Assembly: GCA_001940655.1 (NCBI GenBank)
Contig: MBAA01000070.1
Location: 11,332 to 24,155, forward strand
DNA length: 12,824 bases
From: Promethearchaeota archaeon CR_4
GTDB taxonomy: Archaea > Asgardarchaeota > Lokiarchaeia > Sigyniarchaeales > CR-4
Direction: 5' to 3'
The notes beneath the pieces are model-generated. The model was given only the letters and a program-made list of their open reading frames with translations, had not been told where the DNA came from and searched no databases. Positions within the stretch are counted from its first letter, which is position 1. Every line of letters starts with the position of its first letter. A program made the translations under genes and the position numbers. Below are positions 7,359 through 12,824 of the stretch, one piece after another.

Positions 7359-8096
7359 ATACCAAAGCTCCTTTCTTAGTTGGGATTAGATTTCTGTGTA
7401 GTCAATGCGTCACACCAATGCAAATAATGTTCGGTTTGCGTGTATTTTCTAGTGTGATCACTTCCCTTTTACGTGAATTACTTAAAGGGGGCTGGGCGCA
7501 CGAATGAATTGCGCCTCCACGAGAGCATCTTATCGTTCAACGTTAAAATAACTTTGCCAAGCGTGATGACGACGGAAAGCATTTTTTTGTGAATCAAGAA
7601 TTATTTTGTTTGGTAAACCTCGACAATCAGGAGGGGTTATTGCAACCAAATAATTATTCACATTAAATCATTTCTTATTGATTTCTGTCGTGTGAAAAGA
7701 CTAAGGAAAAACCGAGAAGTAGAATCGACCAAATGCCTTAAATGTTGAAAGCCGAAGGGTAAAGTAGGTTCGAGAAATCAAAATCCAAATATGAACACAA
7801 AAAAACAAAAATCATTTCCAAAATATTTCATTGAATTGCAGGTCAATCTCAGGATTTCACAATTATAATAAATGAATTGCAGCGGATCTCGGCGGATTGC
7901 CAAAATATGCACAATAAATGCAGGAAAATTCCATTTACTCGAATTTTCCCGAAATCTCCCTCCACTCAAAAAAAGTGGTTTCTGAGAAATCGAATAATTC
8001 TCGAATCTCTCCATTTGATAACACGAAATCAGGGTAGACACGTTCCGGAATCAATGTCCCCCTTTTTTCCTTTTCCCTTTTGAGCTTCAGTTCTTA
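7359..8096. other. Long AT-rich intergenic region upstream of Sec-hdrA
   Basis: I see no gene I can support in these 738 bases. The region contains the hdrA ribosome site (7368-7374), an 8-bp palindrome GTGATCAC (7454-7461), a GC-rich hairpin (7494-7516), and a 10-bp direct repeat TGAATTGCAG (7832-7841 and 7873-7882). The hdrA promoter must lie in the first hundred or so bases, but no strong TATA box stands out. Short open frames on both strands around 7778-8083 have no recognisable protein character. Confidence 0.5.
7494..7516. other. GC-rich hairpin upstream of Sec-hdrA
   Basis: GGCGCA (7495-7500) pairs perfectly with TGCGCC (7510-7515) around a 9-nt loop, with one more G-T pair outside. 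It stands out in an AT-rich region and lies about 140 bp upstream of the hdrA start. There is no T tract, so it is not a clear terminator. Its function is unknown. Confidence 0.3.
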
Positions 8097-8369
8097 ATGC
8101 GAATGCTGGGCGCGAAAAAGAGATTCCAGATGAATTGTTACTATTGGGAAACATTCTTCCTTCTCCTCCCCTCTCTTGGATTTGCATTTGGTTTTAGGAT
8201 GATATTTGTAGAATTCTTTTTTGTGAACGACCTGCGGTTTCTCCCCTCGTTATGGGTTCCCATTACCATTATGTTAATGTTATTGGCCACCTTCAGTTTC
8301 CTCAACTTTTTAATTGCAAAAACCCTTGTCAGGCGTGCTCGCGGGAGTCCTTCTCTCATTCTTCAATAA
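8097..8369 (+). CDS. Small membrane protein with two predicted helices, unknown function
   Basis: This predicted 90-residue protein is not recognised. Two strongly hydrophobic segments are visible, about 18-43 (interrupted by R34) and 52-74. They are separated by a short NDLRFLPS turn and followed by a basic tail (KTLVRRARG, 75-83), which suggests a cytoplasmic C-terminus. The start is uncertain: ATG 8097, ATG 8103 or ATG 8130 all fit, and none has a good Shine-Dalgarno. The hydrophobic pattern is the only coding evidence, and the base composition is like the surrounding AT-rich DNA. The gene converges on the next minus-strand gene across a hairpin terminator, which supports its being transcribed. 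Confidence 0.5.
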   Translation: MRMLGAKKRFQMNCYYWETFFLLLPSLGFAFGFRMIFVEFFFVNDLRFLPSLWVPITIMLMLLATFSFLNFLIAKTLVRRARGSPSLILQ

Positions 8370-8419
8370 CTTTATTTTTCAAAATCCTGGTAGCTCGGGA
8401 TTGAAATCAGGCTTAGTAC

Positions 8420-8440
8420 TATTTTTTGTTTTAAAAAATA
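8420..8440. terminator. Bidirectional hairpin terminator
   Basis: TATTTTTT (8420-8427) and AAAAAATA (8433-8440) form a perfect 8-bp stem around GTTTT. It gives a T run on both strands and lies between the convergent genes ending at 8369 (+) and 8493 (-). Confidence 0.55.
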
Positions 8441-8492
8441 CTTATGATACCAATATCGCGTATGAAAGATGGAAATGAGGAAGAAAAACGCT

Positions 8493-9653
8493 TTAATGGC
8501 CGGTTAACCACGTTTGAGCATCCATTTTTCGAGCGAACCACCCTTTGAGGGAAAATTCCCACGGATTTTCGAGGGGTCCATCAGGGAAAGACTGGTCGTC
8601 CGAGAATGCAGATCTAGGAATCCATAGGAGGGATCCGGTTCGGTTTTCAACACAAATAGCCTTCTCGGTGACTTTCTTGACAGCACTTGCTCGTGCAGCA
8701 ATCCCATCTGGGAGAAAAGCGCTCGCCATCGTTTCTTTTCGAGTAGAATTCTTCTTAGATAAGGAAGGGATTTCTCGGATTGAATCCTTAAGATGAGCTG
8801 GGGTGACCAGTGGTTCATCTCCAACCACGAGAATCACAGTCTCGTCATCCTGTGTGGCATAATGGACTCGGTTCGAGGGAATTTCGAGGAGTTCACCATT
8901 ACCTTGGTCGATAATGAGGAGTGGACTTGCCGAATTCTGCTCGATACCAAAAAGTTCCCCCTTGACGATAGTAGTACTCGACGGTACCCGGGAGGGCGTG
9001 GGATGAAAACAAAATCCCCTGAATTGTTGAGCAAGAGCGGATTCTTGATCATTTTTTGAGGAGGAGTCCTCGACCATGGAATTCTCATTAGATACTCCCT
9101 CATCACCCTCCTCGTCAGGTTCTCCCTCTTGAAAATTCTCAAATTCATTGCAAGTTTCATCCGTGCTGTTCTGGACTACTGTGGATGCTTTCTCTTTGCC
9201 GTGAGAATTGGTCGCATATTGTATTTTTTCCTCAAATATGTGCTCGAGCAGTGACCGCAGGACATCCGTTTCTGGCCATGTGATCGGTCGTATGTACCCC
9301 CCGGCAGAAAAGACCACAGTCTCGGGGTCTGTAGAACCCCGCCCGCGCTCGTAGCGGATTTCAACGGGAGTTCCGCCTTCCTTGAACTTGTGAAATGTTT
9401 TAAATAGGGGTTTCTCTCCTCGCAAAACGCCGAGGATTGCAGCTACTTCCGTGAGTGAGAACTTTAACGTCTTACCTTCGCTAAATTTCTCCCAACTCGC
9501 ATTAGGTGTTTGTCCCTTCTTTTTTATAAACGTAACCATTATCCACGGTTCAGCCCAATCATTTGACAGGACGACCATCCCCGTTTTTCCCCCAAAAAAT
9601 GATTGTTTATGTTTAAACCCCATAACTTTTTTAACACCTTTTTTCACAGTCAT
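8493..9653 (-). CDS. Candidate Whirly/PC4-like nucleic-acid-binding protein with acidic linker
   Basis: This 386-residue protein is not confidently recognised. Residues about 20-147 form a compact alpha/beta region (WIMVTFIKKKG; TLKFSLTEVAAILGVL; TFHKFKEGG; YIRPITWPETDVLRSLLEHI) whose order of strands, FH turn and final amphipathic helix resembles Whirly/PC4-type ssDNA-binding folds. Residues 150-210 are an acidic, Ser-rich disordered linker. The C-terminal half has two beta-rich units (about 226-290 and 325-386) with a GxLLEIP or GSLLWIPRSAF pattern, perhaps small SH3/OB-like barrels. The frame is open upstream to 9701, but ATG 9653 or ATG 9623 avoids overlap with the divergent recombinase. 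AAAGGTG before 9623 makes that a real alternative. Its position beside the recombinase suggests a role in the DNA metabolism of the element. Confidence 0.65.
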   Translation of the reverse strand: MTVKKGVKKVMGFKHKQSFFGGKTGMVVLSNDWAEPWIMVTFIKKKGQTPNASWEKFSEGKTLKFSLTEVAAILGVLRGEKPLFKTFHKFKEGGTPVEIRYERGRGSTDPETVVFSAGGYIRPITWPETDVLRSLLEHIFEEKIQYATNSHGKEKASTVVQNSTDETCNEFENFQEGEPDEEGDEGVSNENSMVEDSSSKNDQESALAQQFRGFCFHPTPSRVPSSTTIVKGELFGIEQNSASPLLIIDQGNGELLEIPSNRVHYATQDDETVILVVGDEPLVTPAHLKDSIREIPSLSKKNSTRKETMASAFLPDGIAARASAVKKVTEKAICVENRTGSLLWIPRSAFSDDQSFPDGPLENPWEFSLKGWFARKMDAQTWLTGH

Positions 9654-9670
9654 ACAGAATGCAATTTTTT

Positions 9671-9675
9671 GGTGA
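9671..9675 (+). promoter_or_regulatory. Ribosome binding site of the recombinase gene
   Basis: GGTGA lies 6 nt before ATG 9682 and fixes that start. A GTTTAAAC near 9610-9617 could serve as its TATA box, but this is not certain. Confidence 0.55.
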
Positions 9676-9681
9676 CATCCA

Positions 9682-11196
9682 ATGGATAACCTATCCGGCA
9701 ATCCTAACCTGGAGAATTTCCAAGAGTTAAATGACGAGTTCGCGCGAATCTACAAGCGTGATCAGAGTACGTTACGGACTTACCGCGCTCGCTTTAATAA
9801 ATACCACGAATTTTTAACAACCAAGCGGGGGATTCCTATAGTCTTGGCGGAAAGGGATGATATCGCCGCCTATGCCGATCACTTAGACGGGGAGGTAGCG
9901 CCCCAAGTGAAACCCCAGTACCTAAGCGCCTTGAAGGTGTTATATGCGTTCCTAATCAAGAAGGGAATCTACAAGGGGGAAAACCCGTTCGAAGTTTACC
10001 AAAAGTCCTTGGACTCGTTCGATTTGGTGAATGCTAAACATGACAATACCCTAAACCGGATTCCCCAGAAGGATAAGTTCACCGATGAGGAAGTTGAATT
10101 AATGCTAGACAAGGCTCCCAAGCTTATGCAGGTGCCCTACCTCACAATGGTCATTGACGCAGGGGTGAACTCGGGGATCCGCGTGAAAAGTATCAGCAAG
10201 CTCACGCTCGACAAGCTCAGGAAAGATGACACTACGGGGGTTTTCTACATTCAACTTACCAAGGGTTTAATTGCTGAGGAAAATGACACGAAAACCCGCA
10301 GTCAACGAGTGCCTATTCCAGAGACCTTTGTGGAGCGGATTAAGGCATTTGTGGAGCGGCGAAACCAAACTTTTGTTAAGGAAGGGGTCACAATTCCGAG
10401 TGATTGGCAGGGCAGGGTTTTTCTCTCCAACCGGGGGCATCCTTTGGACGGGGAATCCATCTCCCACAAGTTCACCCAGTTTATCCGTAAGGTGTTACCC
10501 CAAGACATGATTAGGGCCCGAAAGCTGTCAATTCACTCGCTCCGCAAGTCCTTCGCGTCTCGGAAGTTGAAAGAAGGGTTCACACTCCATGAAGTGTCCA
10601 AGATGCTCGGTCACACTAAGATCACCACTACCATACTTTATTTGCAATTAAACGAGCAGGAAGTCCTGGATGCCTATGCCGAGAAACAGAAAGAAAAATC
10701 CCTTGACTTCCTGGCGGAGATTGAGGCCGCGAAGGAAACCCGGAAGACACAGGTGTCCGAGAGCGAGATTATCGCCCAGGAGAAGGTCATTGACACCGAG
10801 ATGATGGAGGTCCTGGCGATGCTTCTGGACAAGCGAAATGACCGCGAACGGTTGATGATCCACCTCCGCCAGCTGATTGAAGAGCGATCTGTCCTCCGCG
10901 CCCAATTGATATCCCCGAGGGAACAGAAGCTCTTGGAAGAGCGAGAGATGCTCCTCCGGCGTATCAAGCAGCTCGAGGAAGAAACACGCTTTGCCTCCGA
11001 GCGCCTGAAGCAACTCCCCAATTACAAGCTGTTTGAAAAGAAGACCAAAAAGACCTTGAAAACACAAATGCAAGAACGAGCCGCCGCGCTCCGAGAACAG
11101 GGCCTCGGTTATGGCAAGATTGCGGACGCAATCAACGAGGAATTTCACACACCCTTCACCCGCCAGACCATCAAGTACTGGCTCCAATCCCACTAG
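9682..11196 (+). CDS. Tyrosine recombinase/integrase with coiled coil and C-terminal HTH
   Basis: This 504-residue site-specific recombinase has a SAM-like core-binding domain at about 15-110 and a catalytic domain at about 130-335. The catalytic set is complete: R167 (GIRVKS), K204 (NDTKTRS), H285-x-x-R288 (SIHSLRKSF), H311 (LGHTK) and Y320 (LYLQ), with the usual 9-residue gap from H311 to Y320. Unlike XerC/D (about 300 residues) it carries a C-terminal extension. Residues about 340-455 are a charged, heptad-like coiled coil, and residues 462-504 look like a helix-turn-helix (ALREQGLGYGKIADAI, TRQTIKYWL) of the kind seen in resolvases. The extension could drive oligomerisation or act as a second DNA-binding or excisionase-like module. 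The gene is divergent from the Whirly-like gene and shares its stop region with the downstream minus-strand gene. It is likely the integrase of a virus or plasmid. Confidence 0.92.
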   Translation: MDNLSGNPNLENFQELNDEFARIYKRDQSTLRTYRARFNKYHEFLTTKRGIPIVLAERDDIAAYADHLDGEVAPQVKPQYLSALKVLYAFLIKKGIYKGENPFEVYQKSLDSFDLVNAKHDNTLNRIPQKDKFTDEEVELMLDKAPKLMQVPYLTMVIDAGVNSGIRVKSISKLTLDKLRKDDTTGVFYIQLTKGLIAEENDTKTRSQRVPIPETFVERIKAFVERRNQTFVKEGVTIPSDWQGRVFLSNRGHPLDGESISHKFTQFIRKVLPQDMIRARKLSIHSLRKSFASRKLKEGFTLHEVSKMLGHTKITTTILYLQLNEQEVLDAYAEKQKEKSLDFLAEIEAAKETRKTQVSESEIIAQEKVIDTEMMEVLAMLLDKRNDRERLMIHLRQLIEERSVLRAQLISPREQKLLEEREMLLRRIKQLEEETRFASERLKQLPNYKLFEKKTKKTLKTQMQERAAALREQGLGYGKIADAINEEFHTPFTRQTIKYWLQSH

Positions 11197-11531
11197 ACCA
11201 AGTGCAATCCTAACTCTTTTCTCATTTTTATTTCAAAACCACACTTGGGACAAGTTGCAATCCAATTTTCCTTGGAAGGTAAAGACATAGATACTGTTGT
11301 CCGCAAGCTGGCAGGGTCAGTCGAAGCCCTCTTGTGCTCAAAATAATAGTGGATAGCCCTCAAAATCACGGTAGTTTGCGTTGTATCTTCCTGGGTAGCT
11401 AAAAACTCAAGCTCTTCCATTGTGGTTTTATCGGCCCGGAAACTTCGTAAGGTGCCTGCAGGACGTTTTTGACGTGGATGAGAATCCTTTGCACCCAAAG
11501 GGCGACCCCCGGCGTGCTTTTTCTTTGGCAT
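11193..11531 (-). CDS. Ribbon-helix-helix protein with C-terminal zinc finger-like motif
   Basis: This is a 112-residue likely DNA-binding protein. A basic tail (1-27, KKKHAGGRPLGAK) precedes a CopG/Arc-like RHH unit at about 28-67 (LRSFRADKTTMEELEFLATQ, then TQTTVILRAIHYYFEHK). The C-terminus has C94-x2-C97-x12-H110, the first three ligands of a C2H2 finger. The protein ends two residues later, so the fourth ligand is absent. The gene converges on the recombinase, and both stop inside the same CTAG. Upstream, a CTTAAAT (about 11555-11562, minus strand) lies about 26 bp before the ATG and could give a leaderless message. It is likely a regulator of the element, perhaps of the recombinase or of the divergent operon. 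Confidence 0.75.
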   Translation of the reverse strand: MPKKKHAGGRPLGAKDSHPRQKRPAGTLRSFRADKTTMEELEFLATQEDTTQTTVILRAIHYYFEHKRASTDPASLRTTVSMSLPSKENWIATCPKCGFEIKMRKELGLHLV

Positions 11532-11581
11532 AAGGAATCACTAGGAGAATGACCATTTAAGTTTTTGGTGTATGACACTGG

Positions 11582-11598
11582 AATACTCTCTGAGTATT
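11582..11598. repeat. 17-bp inverted repeat, candidate operator
   Basis: AATACTC, TCT, GAGTATT is a perfect 7-bp inverted repeat with a 3-bp spacer in the divergent promoter region between the two RHH genes. TGTATGA occurs on both sides (11569-11575 and 11601-11607), 32 bp apart, about three helical turns. It is a plausible binding site for one of the RHH proteins. Confidence 0.45.
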
Positions 11599-11661
11599 GA
11601 TGTATGATAGCAAGACTCAATTCCAGAGCGGAATCGCAGAACGGGCACAACATTCTTATCT

Positions 11662-11698
11662 GTAATACACTAATTATATAATTTAGGTAACACACTAA
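11662..11698 (+). promoter_or_regulatory. TATA box flanked by a direct repeat: promoter and candidate operator of the small-gene operon
   Basis: The TATA box TTATATAA (11674-11681) is flanked directly by GTAATACACTAA (11662-11673) and GTAACACACTAA (11687-11698), an 11/12 direct repeat 25 bp apart. RHH repressors often bind tandem short repeats over their own promoter. Transcription should start near 11705, about 20 nt before the ATG at 11725. Confidence 0.6.
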
Positions 11699-11724
11699 GA
11701 ATCTACTGCTCGGAGTTCCGATAT

Positions 11725-11925
11725 ATGTCTGTAATTAAAAAAACAGTTTGTATCCCCCCTGCACAGGATGAATTTCTGAGAAATCATGACATTAGTTTAT
11801 CACGATTCATCCAGCGCAAGCTTCGGGAACTAATGGATAACGAGGGAGGCGCTGTCACCCGCCAAGATGCCGCGCCCGCCCCCGACCCCACGACTCAGCG
11901 AGAGGAGGGCATTGATTGTGAATGA
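11725..11925 (+). CDS. Small ribbon-helix-helix regulator
   Basis: This 66-residue protein has the strand KKTVCIPPA (5-13), helix A around QDEFLRNHD and helix B SLSRFIQRKLRELM (24-37), the usual size and pattern of Arc/CopG/NikR-type DNA-binding dimers. Similar small RHH proteins are common in archaeal viruses and plasmids. The remaining 30 residues are Ala/Pro/Asp-rich and probably disordered. GGAG (11712-11715) lies 9 nt before the ATG. It is the first gene of the rightward operon, directly below the TATA box with the flanking repeats, so autoregulation is likely. Confidence 0.8.
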   Translation: MSVIKKTVCIPPAQDEFLRNHDISLSRFIQRKLRELMDNEGGAVTRQDAAPAPDPTTQREEGIDCE

Positions 11926-12142
11926 AATCGCTGTTATTAACAATGTGCCCTCGGTCGATCTCAACGAACGTGATGAGGAACCTAGGACATTTGAATTTGA
12001 ACTAGCTCTCGATGTCGTTGAGAAATTAGAAAAAATACAGAAATACAGTCGGGAACCCTCGATTCTTGAAGCGGCAAGAACGCAGATTTTGAAAGATATG
12101 CAGACCGCGGTGCTCTCTGCACTCGGAGGGGAGCTAGGGTGA
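11918..12142 (+). CDS. Small helical protein, unknown function
   Basis: This is a 74-residue protein from GTG 11918, which overlaps the end of the RHH gene by 8 nt. GAGGAGGG (11902-11909) lies 8 nt upstream and decides this start over the ATG at 11867 inside the previous gene. It is not recognised. The sequence is acidic in its first third, then helical (LALDVVEKLEKIQKYS; PSILEAARTQILKDMQTAVLSAL). Helical partner proteins of this kind often follow RHH regulators, but no function can be assigned. Confidence 0.6.
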   Translation: MNEIAVINNVPSVDLNERDEEPRTFEFELALDVVEKLEKIQKYSREPSILEAARTQILKDMQTAVLSALGGELG

Positions 12143-12390
12143 AAGAAAAAGTGGCTCCCGCCACGAACCGCAAACTCGGGACAGTGGGCACACAACCAAA
12201 CGACTTTCAAGAAATTAATTCGAGTCCTAACTATTCATCGTTTTCGGAGAAGGTCGTTTTAACCCCCTTCGACGTGATGCGTCTCGTTTCGTTTCTTAAA
12301 TTTCCGCCTGATGGATATGGGAGCAAGTTACGGTTAGAGCAAGTGCGAGCGATGTATGTCGCGTTTCTAACACAGAGGAGGTGGGCATAA
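12139..12390 (+). CDS. Small hypothetical protein
   Basis: This is an 83-residue protein from GTG 12139, which overlaps the previous stop by 4 nt (GTGA), with GGGGAG 6-7 nt upstream. It is not recognised. Residues 1-36 are polar and probably flexible. Residues 37-83 look folded (EKVVLTPFDVMRLVSFLKFP, LRLEQVRAMYVAFLTQRRW), with two helices that could make a small protein- or DNA-binding unit. The tight overlap supports translational coupling within the operon. Confidence 0.6.
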   Translation: MKEKVAPATNRKLGTVGTQPNDFQEINSSPNYSSFSEKVVLTPFDVMRLVSFLKFPPDGYGSKLRLEQVRAMYVAFLTQRRWA

Positions 12391-12549
12391 ATGCACCAGG
12401 TTCCCTATGATGTGATTCCCATACCTAAGAAGGTGTGTGGGAAGTGTCCGTGTTTTCAAGGACCGGACGGAAATACGTTCTGCAAGCTCTCAGGAAAGCG
12501 AGTTCACTATAATACCCCGGCCTGTCAAATTGGGGGAGGTGAGCTGTGA
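12391..12549 (+). CDS. 52-residue Cys-rich, probably zinc-binding protein
   Basis: ATG 12391 directly follows the previous TAA with no gap, and GAGGAGG (12376-12382) lies 8 nt upstream. The protein has C16-x2-C19-x-C21, C31, H39 and C45, enough ligands for one small zinc site. It may be a single zinc ribbon or knuckle. Proteins of this size and composition are frequent in phages and archaeal mobile elements. No specific family is recognised. The TGA stop overlaps the next ATG by one base. Confidence 0.65.
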   Translation: MHQVPYDVIPIPKKVCGKCPCFQGPDGNTFCKLSGKRVHYNTPACQIGGGEL

Positions 12550-12803
12550 TGGGCCACAACAAATGTCTCTACCAGGATGCCCCGAAGAACCTAGGTTCGG
12601 TTCTCTATCGGCAGGCCTTCTACCAGAAACCTGTCCCCACCACTGTCCCCTGCACGTATTGCGGGACTCCGTGCCCTGTCAAGGCCGGGGATTATGTCTA
12701 CATCCGGCTGTTCCACACACCCATCGTCTGCACGGCGGCCTGCCTAGAACAGCACGGGCACCACCCCGTCGAGCGGTCGGTGGTCATCGCCTGGGAGGAA
12801 TGA
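12549..12803 (+). CDS. 84-residue zinc-ribbon-like protein
   Basis: The start is ATG 12549 (TGATG overlap with the previous stop), with GGGAGGTGA (12533-12541) 7 nt upstream. A GTG at 12546 would add one residue. C35-x2-C38, C42 and then C61-x3-C65, with nearby His residues (H69, H71, H72), suggest a treble-clef or TRASH/FCS-like zinc fold: a knuckle (CTYCG), a beta hairpin (GDYVYIRLFHT) and a helix after C61. It is GC-richer than the genes to the left. The exact family and role are unknown. A nucleic-acid- or protein-binding role in the element is an inference from context. Confidence 0.65.
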   Translation: MGHNKCLYQDAPKNLGSVLYRQAFYQKPVPTTVPCTYCGTPCPVKAGDYVYIRLFHTPIVCTAACLEQHGHHPVERSVVIAWEE

Positions 12804-12805
12804 AC

Positions 12806-12824
12806 ATGGCAAACATAGTCGTAA
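12806..12824 (+). CDS. Start of next operon gene, cut by the right edge
   Basis: ATG 12806 lies 2 nt after the previous TGA, and GGGAGGAA (12793-12800) lies 5 nt upstream. Only MANIVV is visible, so no product can be inferred. Confidence 0.5.

Larger units (their letters stand above)
9623..12824. mobile_element. Probable integrated virus or plasmid segment (partial, boundaries unknown)
   Basis: An intact tyrosine recombinase, two ribbon-helix-helix proteins arranged divergently, and a rightward run of small overlapping genes with Cys-rich products are typical of archaeal viruses and integrative plasmids. No tRNA, attachment repeat or capsid, replication or packaging gene is visible in the window, so both ends and the type of element are undefined. 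The Whirly-like gene (8493-9653) may also belong to it. Confidence 0.55.

Noticed and set aside
7765..7785. GGTTCGAG resembling a tRNA T-loop
   Set aside because: No matching T stem, anticodon arm or acceptor stem could be assembled around it, so it is not a tRNA or an attachment site.
7778..8083. Open frames of 87 (-) and 68 (+) codons in the AT-rich gap
   Set aside because: They overlap each other, lack ribosome sites, and their translations show no domain, helix or membrane pattern.
10267..11193. Minus-strand open frames inside the recombinase gene, including one of 181 codons
   Set aside because: Leu-rich or Arg/Ser-rich mirror translations of the coiled-coil coding sequence. The plus-strand frame has the full catalytic set.
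1..12824. CRISPR array, rRNA, tRNA or insertion sequence ends
   Set aside because: No regularly spaced repeats, conserved rRNA segments, cloverleaf or terminal inverted repeats with target duplication were found on reading both strands.

Overview
The window looks like archaeal chromosome, most likely an Asgard archaeon of the Lokiarchaeia/Helarchaeia kind, with what is probably part of an integrated mobile element at the right end. The evidence is TATA-type promoters with U-tract terminators, heterodisulfide reductase (Hdr) genes, an arrestin-fold protein, and an HdrA gene that appears to encode two selenocysteines and is followed by a eukaryote-like SECIS element. Asgard (Lokiarchaeota) selenoprotein genes are known to carry eukaryote-like SECIS elements and sometimes several Sec residues. 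No 16S rRNA, tRNA or other phylogenetic marker is present, so the taxonomic call is an inference.

Positions 1-7358 are the metabolic region, all on the minus strand. An HdrC-HdrB/D fusion (2004-3245) is followed 40 bp later by a long tandem HdrA (1-1963, running off the left edge). An arrestin-like protein follows (3809-4972). The most striking gene is a second HdrA (5310-7358). It reads as one 682-residue protein only if two in-frame TGA codons are decoded. Both TGAs lie exactly where the neighbouring HdrA has cysteine. Its 3' UTR folds into a SECIS-like structure with a UGA/GA tandem, an AAA apical loop and a T8 terminator directly after it. Together these genes would provide the flavin/Fe-S core for thiol-disulfide (heterodisulfide-type) electron transfer and probably flavin-based electron bifurcation.

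Positions 7359-8492 are AT-rich and gene-poor, with one small two-helix membrane protein (8097-8369) and a hairpin terminator shared by convergent genes.

Positions 8493-12824 look like accessory or mobile DNA: a Whirly/PC4-like candidate ssDNA-binding protein, a divergent tyrosine recombinase with a coiled coil and a C-terminal helix-turn-helix, a ribbon-helix-helix/zinc-finger protein convergent with the recombinase and sharing its CTAG stop, and then a rightward operon of very small overlapping genes (an RHH regulator, two unknowns, two Cys-rich proteins, and a gene cut by the right edge). This is the style of an archaeal virus or integrative plasmid. No attachment site or element boundary could be identified.
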